Assembly: GCA_902787975.1 (NCBI GenBank)
Contig: CADAIP010000015.1
Span: forward strand, 1-44,157
DNA length: 44,157 bases
DNA from: Oscillospiraceae bacterium
GTDB taxonomy: Bacteria > Bacillota > Clostridia > Saccharofermentanales > Saccharofermentanaceae
Direction: 5' to 3'
Under the pieces are notes generated by a model. That model saw only the letters and a program-made list of their open reading frames with translations, was not told where the DNA came from and ran no database searches. Positions 23,769 to 32,224 of the stretch are shown in pieces. The translations under genes were made by a program, and so were the position numbers. The number at the start of each line of letters is the position of its first letter. Within the stretch, counting starts at the first letter, position 1.

Positions 23769-25503
23769 CACCTGATCCTCCCTTCGTCTGTTCTTCATAG
23801 ATCTCACGATAGATCGCATTACTCTTGAGGAGTTCTTCGTGAGTACCCTTGCCGGCGATCATGCCGCCGTCCATGATTATGATCATGTCGCATTCCTGAA
23901 CGGAAGCAACTCTCTGTGCAATGATTATCTTTGTGGTCTCAGGAATGTATTCCATGAAGCCCTTTCTGATCAAAGCATCTGTTCTGGTATCAACCGCAGA
24001 TGTGGAGTCGTCGAGGATAAGGATCTTCGGCTTCTTCAGGAGAGCTCTTGCGATACAGAGTCTCTGCTTCTGACCGCCGGATACATTCGTACCTCCCTGC
24101 TCGATATATGTGTTATATCCGTCAGGGAACTGTGAGACGAATTCATCTGCCTGGGCGATCTTGCAAGCTGCAACGATCTCCTCGTCAGTCGCATTCTCAT
24201 TACCCCAGCGGAGGTTTTCCGATATGGTTCCGGAGAACAGCTCGTTCTTCTGGAGAACGACGGAAACGGCATCTCTCAATGTCTTTACGTCGTAATCCTT
24301 AACGGGAATGCCTCCGACTTTTACGACACCTTCAGTTGTATCATAAAGCCTCGGAATGAGCTGGATCAAAGAGGTCTTGGATGAACCCGTACCGCCTAAG
24401 ATTCCTACTGACATTCCGCTGTCGATGTGAAGGTCGATATCGAAAAGCGCATTCCTTGCTGCCTTCTCCGAATACTTGAAAGCAACATCTTCAAAATCGA
24501 TAGAACCGTCAGGTACTTCCATGACGGGTTCGGCAGGATTCTGAATCGAAGGCTCCTCGTCGAGAACTTCAACGATACGCTTTGCAGCCTCGATGGACAT
24601 CGTGAGCATGACGTAGATCATGGATACCATCATGAGAGACATAAGAACCATGAAGCCGTATGTCATGAGCGCTGAGATCTGACCGATGTTCATTGTAGCG
24701 CCCTGGCTTGTGATCGCCATTTTCGAGCCTATGTAAAGAACGAATAAAACATTGAAATGCAGACAGAGTTCCATGAGAGGCGAGTTGAGTCCGACGATCC
24801 TCTCAGCCTTGGTAAAATCAAGTCTGATGTTGTCGGAAGCCTTGCCGAACTTCTGCTGCTCGTATTCTTCCCTTGCAAATCCCTTAACGACACGCATGCC
24901 GCGGACATTCTCTTCGATCGACTCATTCATCTTGTCGTACTTCTTGAATACGGCACGGAAAGCAGGCATCGCAAGCTTACCGATAATGACAAGTCCGACA
25001 CCGAGAACCGGAACTATGATAACGAATGTCGTGGCAAGTGAACCTCCGAGTACATATGCCATGACTATCGCGAAAATGAACATGAACGGCGCTCTTACCG
25101 CAATGCGGATGAGCATCATGTACGCGTTCTGGACCGTGGTGATATCCGTCGTCATTCTCGTAACGAGTGATGACGTGGAGAACTTGTCGATGTTACCGAA
25201 TGAGAACTTCTGGACCTTTGCGAACATGTCGCCTCTTAAGTTGCCTGCAAAACCTGCCGAAGCTTTAGCTGAAAAGCTGCCGGCCAAAGCACCGCAGACC
25301 AGGGACATGATCGCGCATAATGTGATAATTCCGCCCATCTTCAGAATGGTTTCCATGTCGATACCAGCCTGGATCTTATTGACCATGTCAGCGGTTATGA
25401 ACGGAATTACAACTTCAAGTACAACTTCGCCAATGATAAATACGAGCGACAATATCGAATGCTTCGCATACTGGCGAACCGATTTCAGTAATTTTCGAAT
25501 CAT
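23761..25503 (-). CDS. ABC exporter subunit with degenerate ATPase residues (heterodimer partner A)
   Basis: This is a 580-residue ABCB-like half transporter. Six membrane segments come first, then Walker A GGTGSSKTS, signature VSGGQKQRL, and Walker B LILDDSTSAVD. In the last, the catalytic Glu is Asp. The H-loop reads IIAQRVASV, with Gln instead of His. Known: heterodimeric exporters keep one normal and one degenerate site, and the partner gene at 21792-23768 has the normal residues. The ATG at 25503 follows GAGG at 6 bases; an upstream TTG at 25515 is less likely. A sigma-A promoter with a 14-bp palindrome lies just upstream. Confidence 0.95.
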   Translation of the reverse strand: MIRKLLKSVRQYAKHSILSLVFIIGEVVLEVVIPFITADMVNKIQAGIDMETILKMGGIITLCAIMSLVCGALAGSFSAKASAGFAGNLRGDMFAKVQKFSFGNIDKFSTSSLVTRMTTDITTVQNAYMMLIRIAVRAPFMFIFAIVMAYVLGGSLATTFVIIVPVLGVGLVIIGKLAMPAFRAVFKKYDKMNESIEENVRGMRVVKGFAREEYEQQKFGKASDNIRLDFTKAERIVGLNSPLMELCLHFNVLFVLYIGSKMAITSQGATMNIGQISALMTYGFMVLMSLMMVSMIYVMLTMSIEAAKRIVEVLDEEPSIQNPAEPVMEVPDGSIDFEDVAFKYSEKAARNALFDIDLHIDSGMSVGILGGTGSSKTSLIQLIPRLYDTTEGVVKVGGIPVKDYDVKTLRDAVSVVLQKNELFSGTISENLRWGNENATDEEIVAACKIAQADEFVSQFPDGYNTYIEQGGTNVSGGQKQRLCIARALLKKPKILILDDSTSAVDTRTDALIRKGFMEYIPETTKIIIAQRVASVQECDMIIIMDGGMIAGKGTHEELLKSNAIYREIYEEQTKGGSGDE

Positions 25504-25523
25504 ACATTTCCTCAAAATTAGAT

Positions 25524-25565
25524 ATAAGACGTCTTATTATAAAACACTCTAAAAGAATATGTAAA
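25524..25565 (-). promoter_or_regulatory. Exporter promoter with a 14-bp palindromic operator candidate
   Basis: In minus sense TTTACA (25565-25560) and TATAAT (25541-25536) are 18 bp apart. The perfect palindrome ATAAGACGTCTTAT (25524-25537) overlaps the end of the -10 and the start site, where a MarR/TetR/PadR-type repressor would block transcription. No regulator gene is adjacent. Confidence 0.7.
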
Positions 25566-25594
25566 TTTAATAATTGTTCCTATTTTATTATTTT

Positions 25595-25623
25595 TTGACG
25601 AACATCGGCCGCGATGATATTAT
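25595..25623 (+). promoter_or_regulatory. Acyl-CoA synthetase promoter
   Basis: TTGACG (25595-25600) and TATTAT (25618-25623) are 17 bp apart. Confidence 0.75.
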
Positions 25624-25631
25624 TGTCTTTG

Positions 25632-25653
25632 GCTTTATTTAGATAAATAAAGC
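25632..25653 (+). promoter_or_regulatory. Perfect 9-bp inverted repeat at the start of the acyl-CoA synthetase transcript
   Basis: GCTTTATTT and AAATAAAGC flank AGAT, beginning about 2-3 bases after the expected start site. It may be a repressor operator or a leader hairpin ahead of the ribosome site. Confidence 0.55.
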
Positions 25654-25670
25654 ACTAGGGAGGAATATTC

Positions 25671-27308
25671 ATGCCTGTAACAGATTTACTGAGACGCAAC
25701 GCACGTGAACACGGTGAAGAGGTTGCGCTTATCGAACTCAACCCCACAATGGAAGACACAAGAAAGATCTCCTTCAAGGAATTCGACCTTGTACAGCAGA
25801 CCAAGGCTATGCCCTACCGTCATGAGATCACATGGCAGATCTTCGATGAAAAGTCCAACAGAGTAGCAAACATGCTTTTGGGACGCGGCATCAAGAAGGG
25901 TGACAAAGTTGCTATCCTTATGTTCAACTGCCTTGAGTGGCTCCCCATCTATTTTGGTATCCTCAAGACAGGTGCTATCGCAGTACCTTTCAATTTCAGA
26001 TATACAGCAAACGAGATATCCTACTGCGCTGATCTTGCAGAGATCTCAGTCATGTTCTTCGGTCCCGAATTCGTTGACCGTCTCAACATCAACGCTGAAG
26101 AGCTCGCTAAGGACAGACTCCTTCTCTATGTTGGAGACGGACAGGCTCCCGAATTTGCAGAAAACTACTGGCAGCAGGTAGCTGACTATTCCAGCAAAGA
26201 TCCCATGATCGAACTTACTGAAGATGACTATGCAGCCATCTATTTCTCATCAGGTACAACAGGTTTCCCGAAGGCTATCCTTCACCCTCACAGAAGCCTC
26301 ACACAGGCAGCTGAGATGGAAGCCGTACACCATCACACAGGCAAGGACGACTGCTTCCTCTGCATCCCGCCTCTTTATCACACAGGCGCCAAGTTCCACT
26401 GGATGGGTTCCTTGTGGACATGCAGCAAGGCAGTTCTCCTCAAGGGTACAAAGCCTGACGTAATCCTCAAGGCCGCATCAGACGAGCAGTGCACTATCGT
26501 ATGGCTCCTCGTACCGTGGGCTCAGGACATTCTCGACGCTTTGGACAGAGGCGAACTCAAGCTTTCCGATTACAAGCTTGACCAATGGCGTCTCATGCAC
26601 ATCGGCGCTCAGCCCGTACCTCCGTCACTTATCCGTCACTGGAAGGATTACTTCCCTAATCATCAGTACGATACAAACTACGGTCTTTCCGAATCAACCG
26701 GTCCAGGCTGCGTTCACCTTGGCCTCGAGAACACTCACAAAGTCGGTGCCATCGGCGTCCCCGGTTACCGCTGGGAGTGCAAGATCGTTGACGAGAACGG
26801 TAACACAGTATCACAAGGTGAGGTCGGCGAGCTCTGCGTTAAGGGTCCCGGCGTCATGCTCGAATACTACAGAAACCCTGAAGCTACAAAGGAAACATTA
26901 AGAGACGGATGGCTCTTCACAGGCGACATGGCCCGTCAGGATGAGGACGGATTCTATTTCCTCGTTGACCGTAAGAAGGACGTTATCGTATCAGGCGGTG
27001 AGAACATCTACCCTGTCGAGATCGAGAACTTCCTCCAGGAATATCCGAAGGTAAAAGATGTTGCAGTCATCGGACTTCCCGACAAGAGACTCGGTGAGAT
27101 CACAGGTGCCATCGTTGAGATCGAACCAGGCAGCAACTGTACCGTGGAAGAACTCGAGAAATTCTGCACGCAGCTTCCCCGCTACAAGAGACCGAAGCAG
27201 ATAATCCTGGCTGACGTTCCGAGAAACGCCACCGGAAAGATCGAAAAACCGGTTCTCCGTAAGAGATATGGCGCAGAAAGACTTGTAGAACAGGAAAATC
27301 AGTCTTAA
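25671..27308 (+). CDS. AMP-forming acyl-CoA synthetase
   Basis: This is a 545-residue member of the ANL superfamily; it activates a carboxylic acid with ATP and CoA. Motifs in order: YFSSGTTGFPKA (phosphate loop, A3), YGLSESTGPG (A5), GWLFTGDMARQDEDGF (A7), DRKKDVIVSGGENIYPVEIE (hinge, A8), and the C-terminal catalytic Lys in RNATGKIEKP (A10). It resembles medium/long-chain fatty acid or aryl-CoA ligases (FadK/CaiC style). GGGAGG precedes the ATG. A sodium:solute symporter follows after a terminator, and they may handle the same carboxylate, but this is inference. Confidence 0.93.
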   Translation: MPVTDLLRRNAREHGEEVALIELNPTMEDTRKISFKEFDLVQQTKAMPYRHEITWQIFDEKSNRVANMLLGRGIKKGDKVAILMFNCLEWLPIYFGILKTGAIAVPFNFRYTANEISYCADLAEISVMFFGPEFVDRLNINAEELAKDRLLLYVGDGQAPEFAENYWQQVADYSSKDPMIELTEDDYAAIYFSSGTTGFPKAILHPHRSLTQAAEMEAVHHHTGKDDCFLCIPPLYHTGAKFHWMGSLWTCSKAVLLKGTKPDVILKAASDEQCTIVWLLVPWAQDILDALDRGELKLSDYKLDQWRLMHIGAQPVPPSLIRHWKDYFPNHQYDTNYGLSESTGPGCVHLGLENTHKVGAIGVPGYRWECKIVDENGNTVSQGEVGELCVKGPGVMLEYYRNPEATKETLRDGWLFTGDMARQDEDGFYFLVDRKKDVIVSGGENIYPVEIENFLQEYPKVKDVAVIGLPDKRLGEITGAIVEIEPGSNCTVEELEKFCTQLPRYKRPKQIILADVPRNATGKIEKPVLRKRYGAERLVEQENQS

Positions 27309-27311
27309 AAT

Positions 27312-27352
27312 ATAAGCCTTGTGTCATTTTTAGGCACGAGGCTTATTTTTTG
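27312..27352 (+). terminator. Intrinsic terminator after the acyl-CoA synthetase
   Basis: ATAAGCCTTGTG and CACGAGGCTTAT pair over 12 bp with one G-U, then T6. Confidence 0.92.
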
Positions 27353-27412
27353 AATAAAAACGCTTCTTAACATTTTGAGGGTGGAAGAAGCAAAAAGTGA
27401 GGAACAAATTTC

Positions 27413-28987
27413 ATGGATCTGATTATCAAGATTATCTTCCTGGTAGTCTTTTTCGCTGTCATGATCGGAATCGGCATCATGACCCGCAAAAAAGCGAACA
27501 GCGTTGAAGGCTTTGTATTGGGCGGCAGAAACGCAGGACCCTGGCTCACAGCGTTCGGTTACGGAACTTCCTACTTCTCCGCAGTAGTATTCATCGGATA
27601 TGCAGGACAGTTCGGCTGGAAATACGGTGTTGCTTCCACATGGATCGGTATCGGAAACGCAGTCATCGGTTCACTCCTTGCCTGGATCGTTCTGGGAAGA
27701 AGAACCAGAGTCATGACAAAGCACTTGAATTCCAAGACTATGCCTGACTTCTTCGGCAAGAGATTCGACAGCAAGGCTCTCCGTATCGCAGCAGCCCTTA
27801 TCTCATTCATCTTCCTTATCCCTTATACATCATCAGTTTATAATGGTCTTTCCAGACTGTTTAACATGGCATTTAACATCGACTATAAGATCTGCATCAT
27901 CGTTATGGCAGCTCTTACTTGTATCTACGTTATCCTCGGCGGATACATGGCTACAGTCGTTAATGACCTCGTACAAGGCATCATCATGCTCTTCGGTATC
28001 ACTGCAGTCATCGCTACCGTTCTTAATAACAACGGAGGATTCATCGGAGCTCTTACAACTCTTTCACAGGCAGAATCAGATCTTCCCGTTACAGCCGGAA
28101 TGCAGGGTGCTTTCACTTCATTCTTCGGTCCTGATCCGCTTAACCTCTTAGGCGTTATCATTCTCACATCACTTGGTACATGGGGCCTTCCCCAGATGGT
28201 CGGTAAGTTCTATGCGATCAAGGACGAGAAGTCCGTTAAGGCAGGAACAATCATCTCAACGATATTCGCTTTCATCGTTGCCGGCGGTTGCTATTTTCTC
28301 GGCGGCTTCGCAAGACTTTACAGCAACAATTCCGCTATCTATAAGGAAGATGGTTCTGTCATGTTTGACTCCATCATCCCTACGATGCTCGACAACCTCC
28401 CTGTTATCCTTGTAGGTGTCGTTATCGTTCTCGTTCTTTCCGCTTCAATGTCCACACTGTCTTCCCTTGTTCTTACATCAAGCTCGACAGTTACTTTGGA
28501 CCTCATCGAGCAGATCAAGCCCGGTAATAAGAATGCTGATAAGAAGAAGAAAGAAAAGACACAGCTCATCACAATGCGTGTCCTCCTCGTATTCTTCATC
28601 GTCGTATCCGTTCTTCTTTCCCTCAACCCGCCGACGTTCATCGCTCAGCTCATGGGTTACTCCTGGGGTGCTCTTGCAGGCGCTTTCCTTGCACCTTTCC
28701 TCTGGGGTCTTTACTGGAAGAAGACAACAAAGCTTTCCGTATGGGTATGCTTCATCTTCGGTGTCGGCTTCACTGTTGCCAACATGTTCCTGAAGTTCAT
28801 CGCATCACCTATTAATGCAGGCGCAGTTACAATGCTCGCAGGTCTCGTGATCGTACCTCTCGTAAGCCTCATCACACCTAAACTCTCCAAGGAAAAGGTC
28901 GACGGTATCTTCTCCTGCTACGATGAGACAGTCACAGTCGAGAAGAGATACTCACTTCCCGAGAACGCTCCCGCTGACGAGAACTGA
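27413..28987 (+). CDS. Sodium:solute symporter (SSS family)
   Basis: This is a 524-residue integral membrane protein with about 13 hydrophobic segments. The N-terminal MIGIGIMTRKKANSVEGFVLGGRN and the following GTSYFSAVVFIGYAGQFGWKYG are typical of SSS transporters, as is the LGTWGLPQMVGKFYAIKDEKSVKAG loop. Members import proline, pantothenate, sugars, acetate or other monocarboxylates with sodium. Substrate cannot be deduced; the acyl-CoA synthetase upstream suggests a carboxylic acid. AGGAAC is a weak ribosome site. A terminator follows. Confidence 0.93.
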   Translation: MDLIIKIIFLVVFFAVMIGIGIMTRKKANSVEGFVLGGRNAGPWLTAFGYGTSYFSAVVFIGYAGQFGWKYGVASTWIGIGNAVIGSLLAWIVLGRRTRVMTKHLNSKTMPDFFGKRFDSKALRIAAALISFIFLIPYTSSVYNGLSRLFNMAFNIDYKICIIVMAALTCIYVILGGYMATVVNDLVQGIIMLFGITAVIATVLNNNGGFIGALTTLSQAESDLPVTAGMQGAFTSFFGPDPLNLLGVIILTSLGTWGLPQMVGKFYAIKDEKSVKAGTIISTIFAFIVAGGCYFLGGFARLYSNNSAIYKEDGSVMFDSIIPTMLDNLPVILVGVVIVLVLSASMSTLSSLVLTSSSTVTLDLIEQIKPGNKNADKKKKEKTQLITMRVLLVFFIVVSVLLSLNPPTFIAQLMGYSWGALAGAFLAPFLWGLYWKKTTKLSVWVCFIFGVGFTVANMFLKFIASPINAGAVTMLAGLVIVPLVSLITPKLSKEKVDGIFSCYDETVTVEKRYSLPENAPADEN

Positions 28988-29003
28988 TATTTTTAAGCAC
29001 CTT

Positions 29004-29042
29004 AAAGGGCTTGCTTTCCGGAACAGGAAGCAGGCCCTTTTA
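29004..29042 (+). terminator. Intrinsic terminator after the symporter
   Basis: AAAGGGCTTGCTTTCC and GGAAGCAGGCCCTTT pair almost fully around a short loop, ending in a short T-run. Confidence 0.8.
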
Positions 29043-29075
29043 AAAGCAAAGAGGCTGCCGTTTAAGGCAGCCTCT
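29041..29075 (-). terminator. Intrinsic terminator of the ior-paaK-ACT operon
   Basis: AGAGGCTGCC and GGCAGCCTCT form a perfect 10-bp stem; on the minus strand TTTGCTTTT follows. Confidence 0.85.
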
Positions 29076-29097
29076 GATAATTCCGGAACAATTAATC

Positions 29098-29520
29098 TTA
29101 CTGCAGATCTTCCATGCCGAGCGTCTTTACGCCGGCAGCATTGATGATTGCTTCAGCCTTAACATTGTCATTTGTCTTGATGGCAATGGGCGCGCCCTCG
29201 CCGTCAATGGAAAGACCATAGATGTAACTGATGTTGATGCCTGCTGCGTGGATCACGCCTACGACCTTTGCAAGGCTTCCTACAGCATCAGGAACTACAA
29301 CTGCAATAACTTCATCTACACGTGCTGCAAAACCTGCGTCCTGAAGGATCTGCTTTGCGTGATCAGGCTCTTTTGCAAGAAGACGGAGAACACCGAATTC
29401 GGTAGTGTCAGCAAGACTTGCGGAAAGAATATCGATACCGCCCTGAGCAAGGATCTTCAAAACCTCATCAAGTCTGCCTTCAGTGTTATTCAAGAAAACT
29501 GAAATCTGCTTTACGAACAT
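29098..29520 (-). CDS. Tandem ACT-domain protein
   Basis: This is a 140-residue cytoplasmic protein made of two ACT domains: residues about 1-65 (KQISVFLNNTEGRLDEVLKILAQGGI) and 70-135 (VIAVVVPDAVGSLAKVVGVIHAAGIN). ACT domains bind amino acids as allosteric sensors. Genes of this type commonly follow paaK and the ior pair in Clostridia and archaea, so it probably senses an aromatic amino acid or related ligand. GGAGG is 9 bases upstream of the ATG. It is the last gene of the operon. Confidence 0.93.
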   Translation of the reverse strand: MFVKQISVFLNNTEGRLDEVLKILAQGGIDILSASLADTTEFGVLRLLAKEPDHAKQILQDAGFAARVDEVIAVVVPDAVGSLAKVVGVIHAAGINISYIYGLSIDGEGAPIAIKTNDNVKAEAIINAAGVKTLGMEDLQ

Positions 29521-29537
29521 AGTGTCACCTCCTGATA

Positions 29538-30839
29538 TTATTGATAAAGCTTACGCTTGTCTGTAACGTGCTTGCTCTTGCCGTCGAAGTGCTCGAGTCC
29601 GTTAGGTTCAACGAGCTTGACCTTTGCGTTAAGGCCGATAGCCATCTTGAGCTTGTCGTGTACTGTCTTGGAAAGCTTCTCCAATGACTTGATCTCGTCT
29701 GTGAAGAAGTTCTCTGCTACCTCAACCTGGACTTCAAGAGTATCCGTGTTATCAACACGGTCAACTACGAGCATGTAGTGAGGTGTGGTTCCTTCTACTG
29801 TAAGGAGAGCTGCCTCTACCTGTGAAGGGAATACGTTTACGCCGCGGATGATGAGCATGTCATCGGATCTGCCCTTGAAGCGCTGGATCCTTGCCATTGT
29901 ACGTCCGCACTCGCACTTGTCATATTCAATGGATGTGAGGTCCTTTGTTCTGTAACGGATGAGAGGCATACCTTCCTTTGTAAGGTTTGTGATAACAAGC
30001 TCACCGTCTGAACCCTTGGGGAGCTGCTTCTGTGTAGCGGGATCGATGATCTCAGGCAGGAAGTGATCTTCCCAGATATGAAGACCCTTGTGGTATTCAC
30101 AGTCACATGCAACACCAGGACCCATCATCTCTGTAAGACCGTAGATGTCATATGCCTTGATGTGGAGTCTTGCTTCCATCTGGTCGCGCATCTCGTCAGT
30201 CCAGGGCTCAGCGCCGCAGATAGCGGACTTAAGCTTGATCTTGTCGATGAGGCCTGCCTTCTCAAGATCTTCTGCAACGTGCAGGAGATAAGAAGGTGTG
30301 CATGCGATCGAAGTAACGTCGCAGTCGATCATCATGTCGATGAGCTTCTGTGTATTACCTGTGGACATAGGGAGAACGAGAGCTCCGAGATATTCGGCAC
30401 CATAGTGGGCACCGAGACCACCTGTGAAGAGTCCGTAGCCGTAACCTACCTGGATGATGTCATCCTTTGTGATTCCAGCCATTGAAAGGCATCTTGCAAC
30501 GCACTCTGCCCAGATATCGATGTCACGTCTTGTGTAGACGGCAATCTTAGGCTTACCTGTAGTACCTGAGGATGCGTGAACACGGACCAGTTCTGATCTG
30601 GGCGCAGCGGCCAAACCAAAGGGGTATGTGTCTCTTAAATCCTGATAAGTTGTGTAAGGCAGTTTATCAAGGTCTTCAATACCCTTGATGTCACCGGGCT
30701 CAAGTCCGGCTGCCTGCATCTTCTTGCGGTAATACTCAACGTTGTGATAAACGCGGTTTACCTGCTTGACAAGTCGTGCGCTCTGCAGCGCTTCGATCTC
30801 GTCACGCGACATGCACTCCTTTGCTTCATTCCAAATCAT
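29538..30839 (-). CDS. paaK: Phenylacetate--CoA ligase
   Basis: This 433-residue ANL-family adenylating enzyme joins phenylacetate (or indoleacetate, hydroxyphenylacetate) to CoA with ATP. It shows VHASSGTTGKPKIAVYT (phosphate loop), YDIYGLTEMMGPGVACDC, and the C-terminal GRSDDMLIIRGVNVFPSQVE. Length fits PaaK. GGAGG precedes the ATG. Its company, iorA/iorB upstream and an ACT protein downstream, is typical. The reaction can run in either direction: arylacetate activation for reductive amino-acid synthesis, or CoA-ester use with energy gain. Confidence 0.94.
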   Translation of the reverse strand: MIWNEAKECMSRDEIEALQSARLVKQVNRVYHNVEYYRKKMQAAGLEPGDIKGIEDLDKLPYTTYQDLRDTYPFGLAAAPRSELVRVHASSGTTGKPKIAVYTRRDIDIWAECVARCLSMAGITKDDIIQVGYGYGLFTGGLGAHYGAEYLGALVLPMSTGNTQKLIDMMIDCDVTSIACTPSYLLHVAEDLEKAGLIDKIKLKSAICGAEPWTDEMRDQMEARLHIKAYDIYGLTEMMGPGVACDCEYHKGLHIWEDHFLPEIIDPATQKQLPKGSDGELVITNLTKEGMPLIRYRTKDLTSIEYDKCECGRTMARIQRFKGRSDDMLIIRGVNVFPSQVEAALLTVEGTTPHYMLVVDRVDNTDTLEVQVEVAENFFTDEIKSLEKLSKTVHDKLKMAIGLNAKVKLVEPNGLEHFDGKSKHVTDKRKLYQ

Positions 30840-30866
30840 AAAATGGTCCCTCCTTAAGCGGGATGT

Positions 30867-31622
30867 TTATTTTCGTGCGGTCTTAAAACCGTTGACGATA
30901 ATCAGTGCGAGCTCTTTGTTATCCTTATCGAAAACCTTGACCTCGTATAAACAGATCGCCCTTCCGTCCTTGACGATGTCGGCATGGCATGTAACCTTGC
31001 CTCCGAACCACGGTCTTAAAAAGTTGATCTGTGCCGTTTGTGTAACTGTGACCATATCCGTATCAAGTACGCAGTTCTCAGCTACGGCAAAAGCGAAATC
31101 AGCTAGAGTGTAATAGACTGCACCCATAAGACCTCCGACAGCGTTAAGGTGTCTTCCGTCGGGCTCAAGGGATACAACGCTGTGGCCCTTCTCAGCCTTC
31201 TCGATAACGATTCCAGTAGCTTCGGTGGCGTATTTGTCGCCCTCGAAAAACTTTCTTACTGCTTCAAGATCAGGCATATTCTCTTCTTTCTTATCAGTGT
31301 CTTCCTTGACGGGAGCCTGGAATTCCGGAGCTTTGCTTCCTGCAAACGGATGATAGTCAGTCTCTTTCTCTACCATGTTCTTGAAAAAGCTCTGATAATC
31401 AGCGTTCCCGCCATTTTCAAGCATCATGATCTCCATCTTGTCAGCCATAGCATCAACGTTTTCGTCATTGATACCTGCAGAAACCATGGGTTCGAAAAGG
31501 CCAGGCATCTTAGACAGATAAGCACACTTGAGACAGTAATTCTCATTTATGCTCTCACCATTCACGACGCGTGTCGTAAAAGCTATAGCCTGTCTCTCAT
31601 AACAAAAACTGCAAATTGCCAC
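30867..31622 (-). CDS. Hot-dog thioesterase (PaaI type) fused to an N-terminal zinc-finger domain
   Basis: This is a 251-residue protein. Residues 1-45 carry C4, C7, C30 and C33 in the CxxC...CxxC pattern like the N-terminal treble clef of McsA. A charged middle (45-130) follows, then a hot-dog domain: HLNAVGGLMGAVYYTLADFAFAVA, VTQTAQINFLRPWFGGKVTCHA, CLYEVKVFDKDNKELALIIVNG. PaaI-type thioesterases hydrolyse arylacetyl-CoA. The start is a GTG at 31622 with GGAG at 7 bases. It lies between iorB and paaK, so it may release stuck arylacetyl-CoA. The zinc-finger fusion is unusual and suggests binding to a partner, or regulation. The fusion is continuous in one frame. Confidence 0.85.
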   Translation of the reverse strand: MAICSFCYERQAIAFTTRVVNGESINENYCLKCAYLSKMPGLFEPMVSAGINDENVDAMADKMEIMMLENGGNADYQSFFKNMVEKETDYHPFAGSKAPEFQAPVKEDTDKKEENMPDLEAVRKFFEGDKYATEATGIVIEKAEKGHSVVSLEPDGRHLNAVGGLMGAVYYTLADFAFAVAENCVLDTDMVTVTQTAQINFLRPWFGGKVTCHADIVKDGRAICLYEVKVFDKDNKELALIIVNGFKTARK

Positions 31623-31648
31623 TTATCTGCTCCGTCGATTACTGATAT

Positions 31649-32224
31649 TTATTCTGCTGCAAGACCCATCTCAAAGGCCTTCATGTTAAGTTCAAGGAAC
31701 TTGGCGGGAACGGAAGCTTCAACAGCCTTGATCCACTCTTCCTTGCTGATCTCAGAGATATACTTGGAGAAGACACCCATGAGAACGATGTTCGTAGCCT
31801 TTGATGAACCGGCCTGCTCAGCGATCGTGAGTGCATCGATTGCATCAACCTTTGCACCGGACTCTTCCATCTTCTCAATGAGTCCTGTCGGATATTCAGC
31901 TGTGCCTGCGATTACGGGCATAGGATCGATCTGCTGTGAGTTAGTAACGATCTGTCCGCCGGGTTTTAAGAACTCTACATATCTTGCAGCTTCCAAAAGC
32001 TCGAAAGAAATGATGTAGTCAGCCTCACCCTTGTCGATGATGGGTGAATTTACCTTGTCGCCGAACTTAACGTAAGTTACAACGCTTCCGCCTCTCTGGC
32101 TCATTCCGTGAACCTCGGAAACCTTTACGTCATAGCCCTTGTCCATAGCGGCTCTGCCCAATAATTTACTGGCGAGAAGCGAACCCTGTCCGCCTACGCC
32201 TACTATCATTATGCTTGTTACCAT
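31649..32224 (-). CDS. iorB: Indolepyruvate:ferredoxin oxidoreductase beta subunit
   Basis: This 191-residue subunit is the gamma/beta-type domain of 2-oxoacid:ferredoxin oxidoreductases. The family opening is MIVGVGGQGSLLASKLLGRAA, then VSEVHGMSQRGGSVVTYVKFG. With IorA it converts aryl pyruvates (indole-, phenyl-, hydroxyphenylpyruvate) plus CoA to arylacetyl-CoA, CO2 and reduced ferredoxin, or the reverse. Its ATG overlaps the iorA stop by 7 bases. Confidence 0.96.
   Translation of the reverse strand: MVTSIMIVGVGGQGSLLASKLLGRAAMDKGYDVKVSEVHGMSQRGGSVVTYVKFGDKVNSPIIDKGEADYIISFELLEAARYVEFLKPGGQIVTNSQQIDPMPVIAGTAEYPTGLIEKMEESGAKVDAIDALTIAEQAGSSKATNIVLMGVFSKYISEISKEEWIKAVEASVPAKFLELNMKAFEMGLAAE

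Noticed and set aside
21792..25503. The ABC exporter as the transporter for the GG-leader or SCIFF peptides
   Set aside because: Neither half has a C39 peptidase domain, and the operon is separate from both peptide genes; no evidence beyond proximity.
24752..25552. 266-codon plus-strand open frame over the ABC exporter
   Set aside because: Antisense to a well-supported transporter gene and runs through its promoter.
31149..32018. 289-codon plus-strand open frame over the thioesterase and iorB
   Set aside because: It crosses two real genes on the other strand and has no family motifs.
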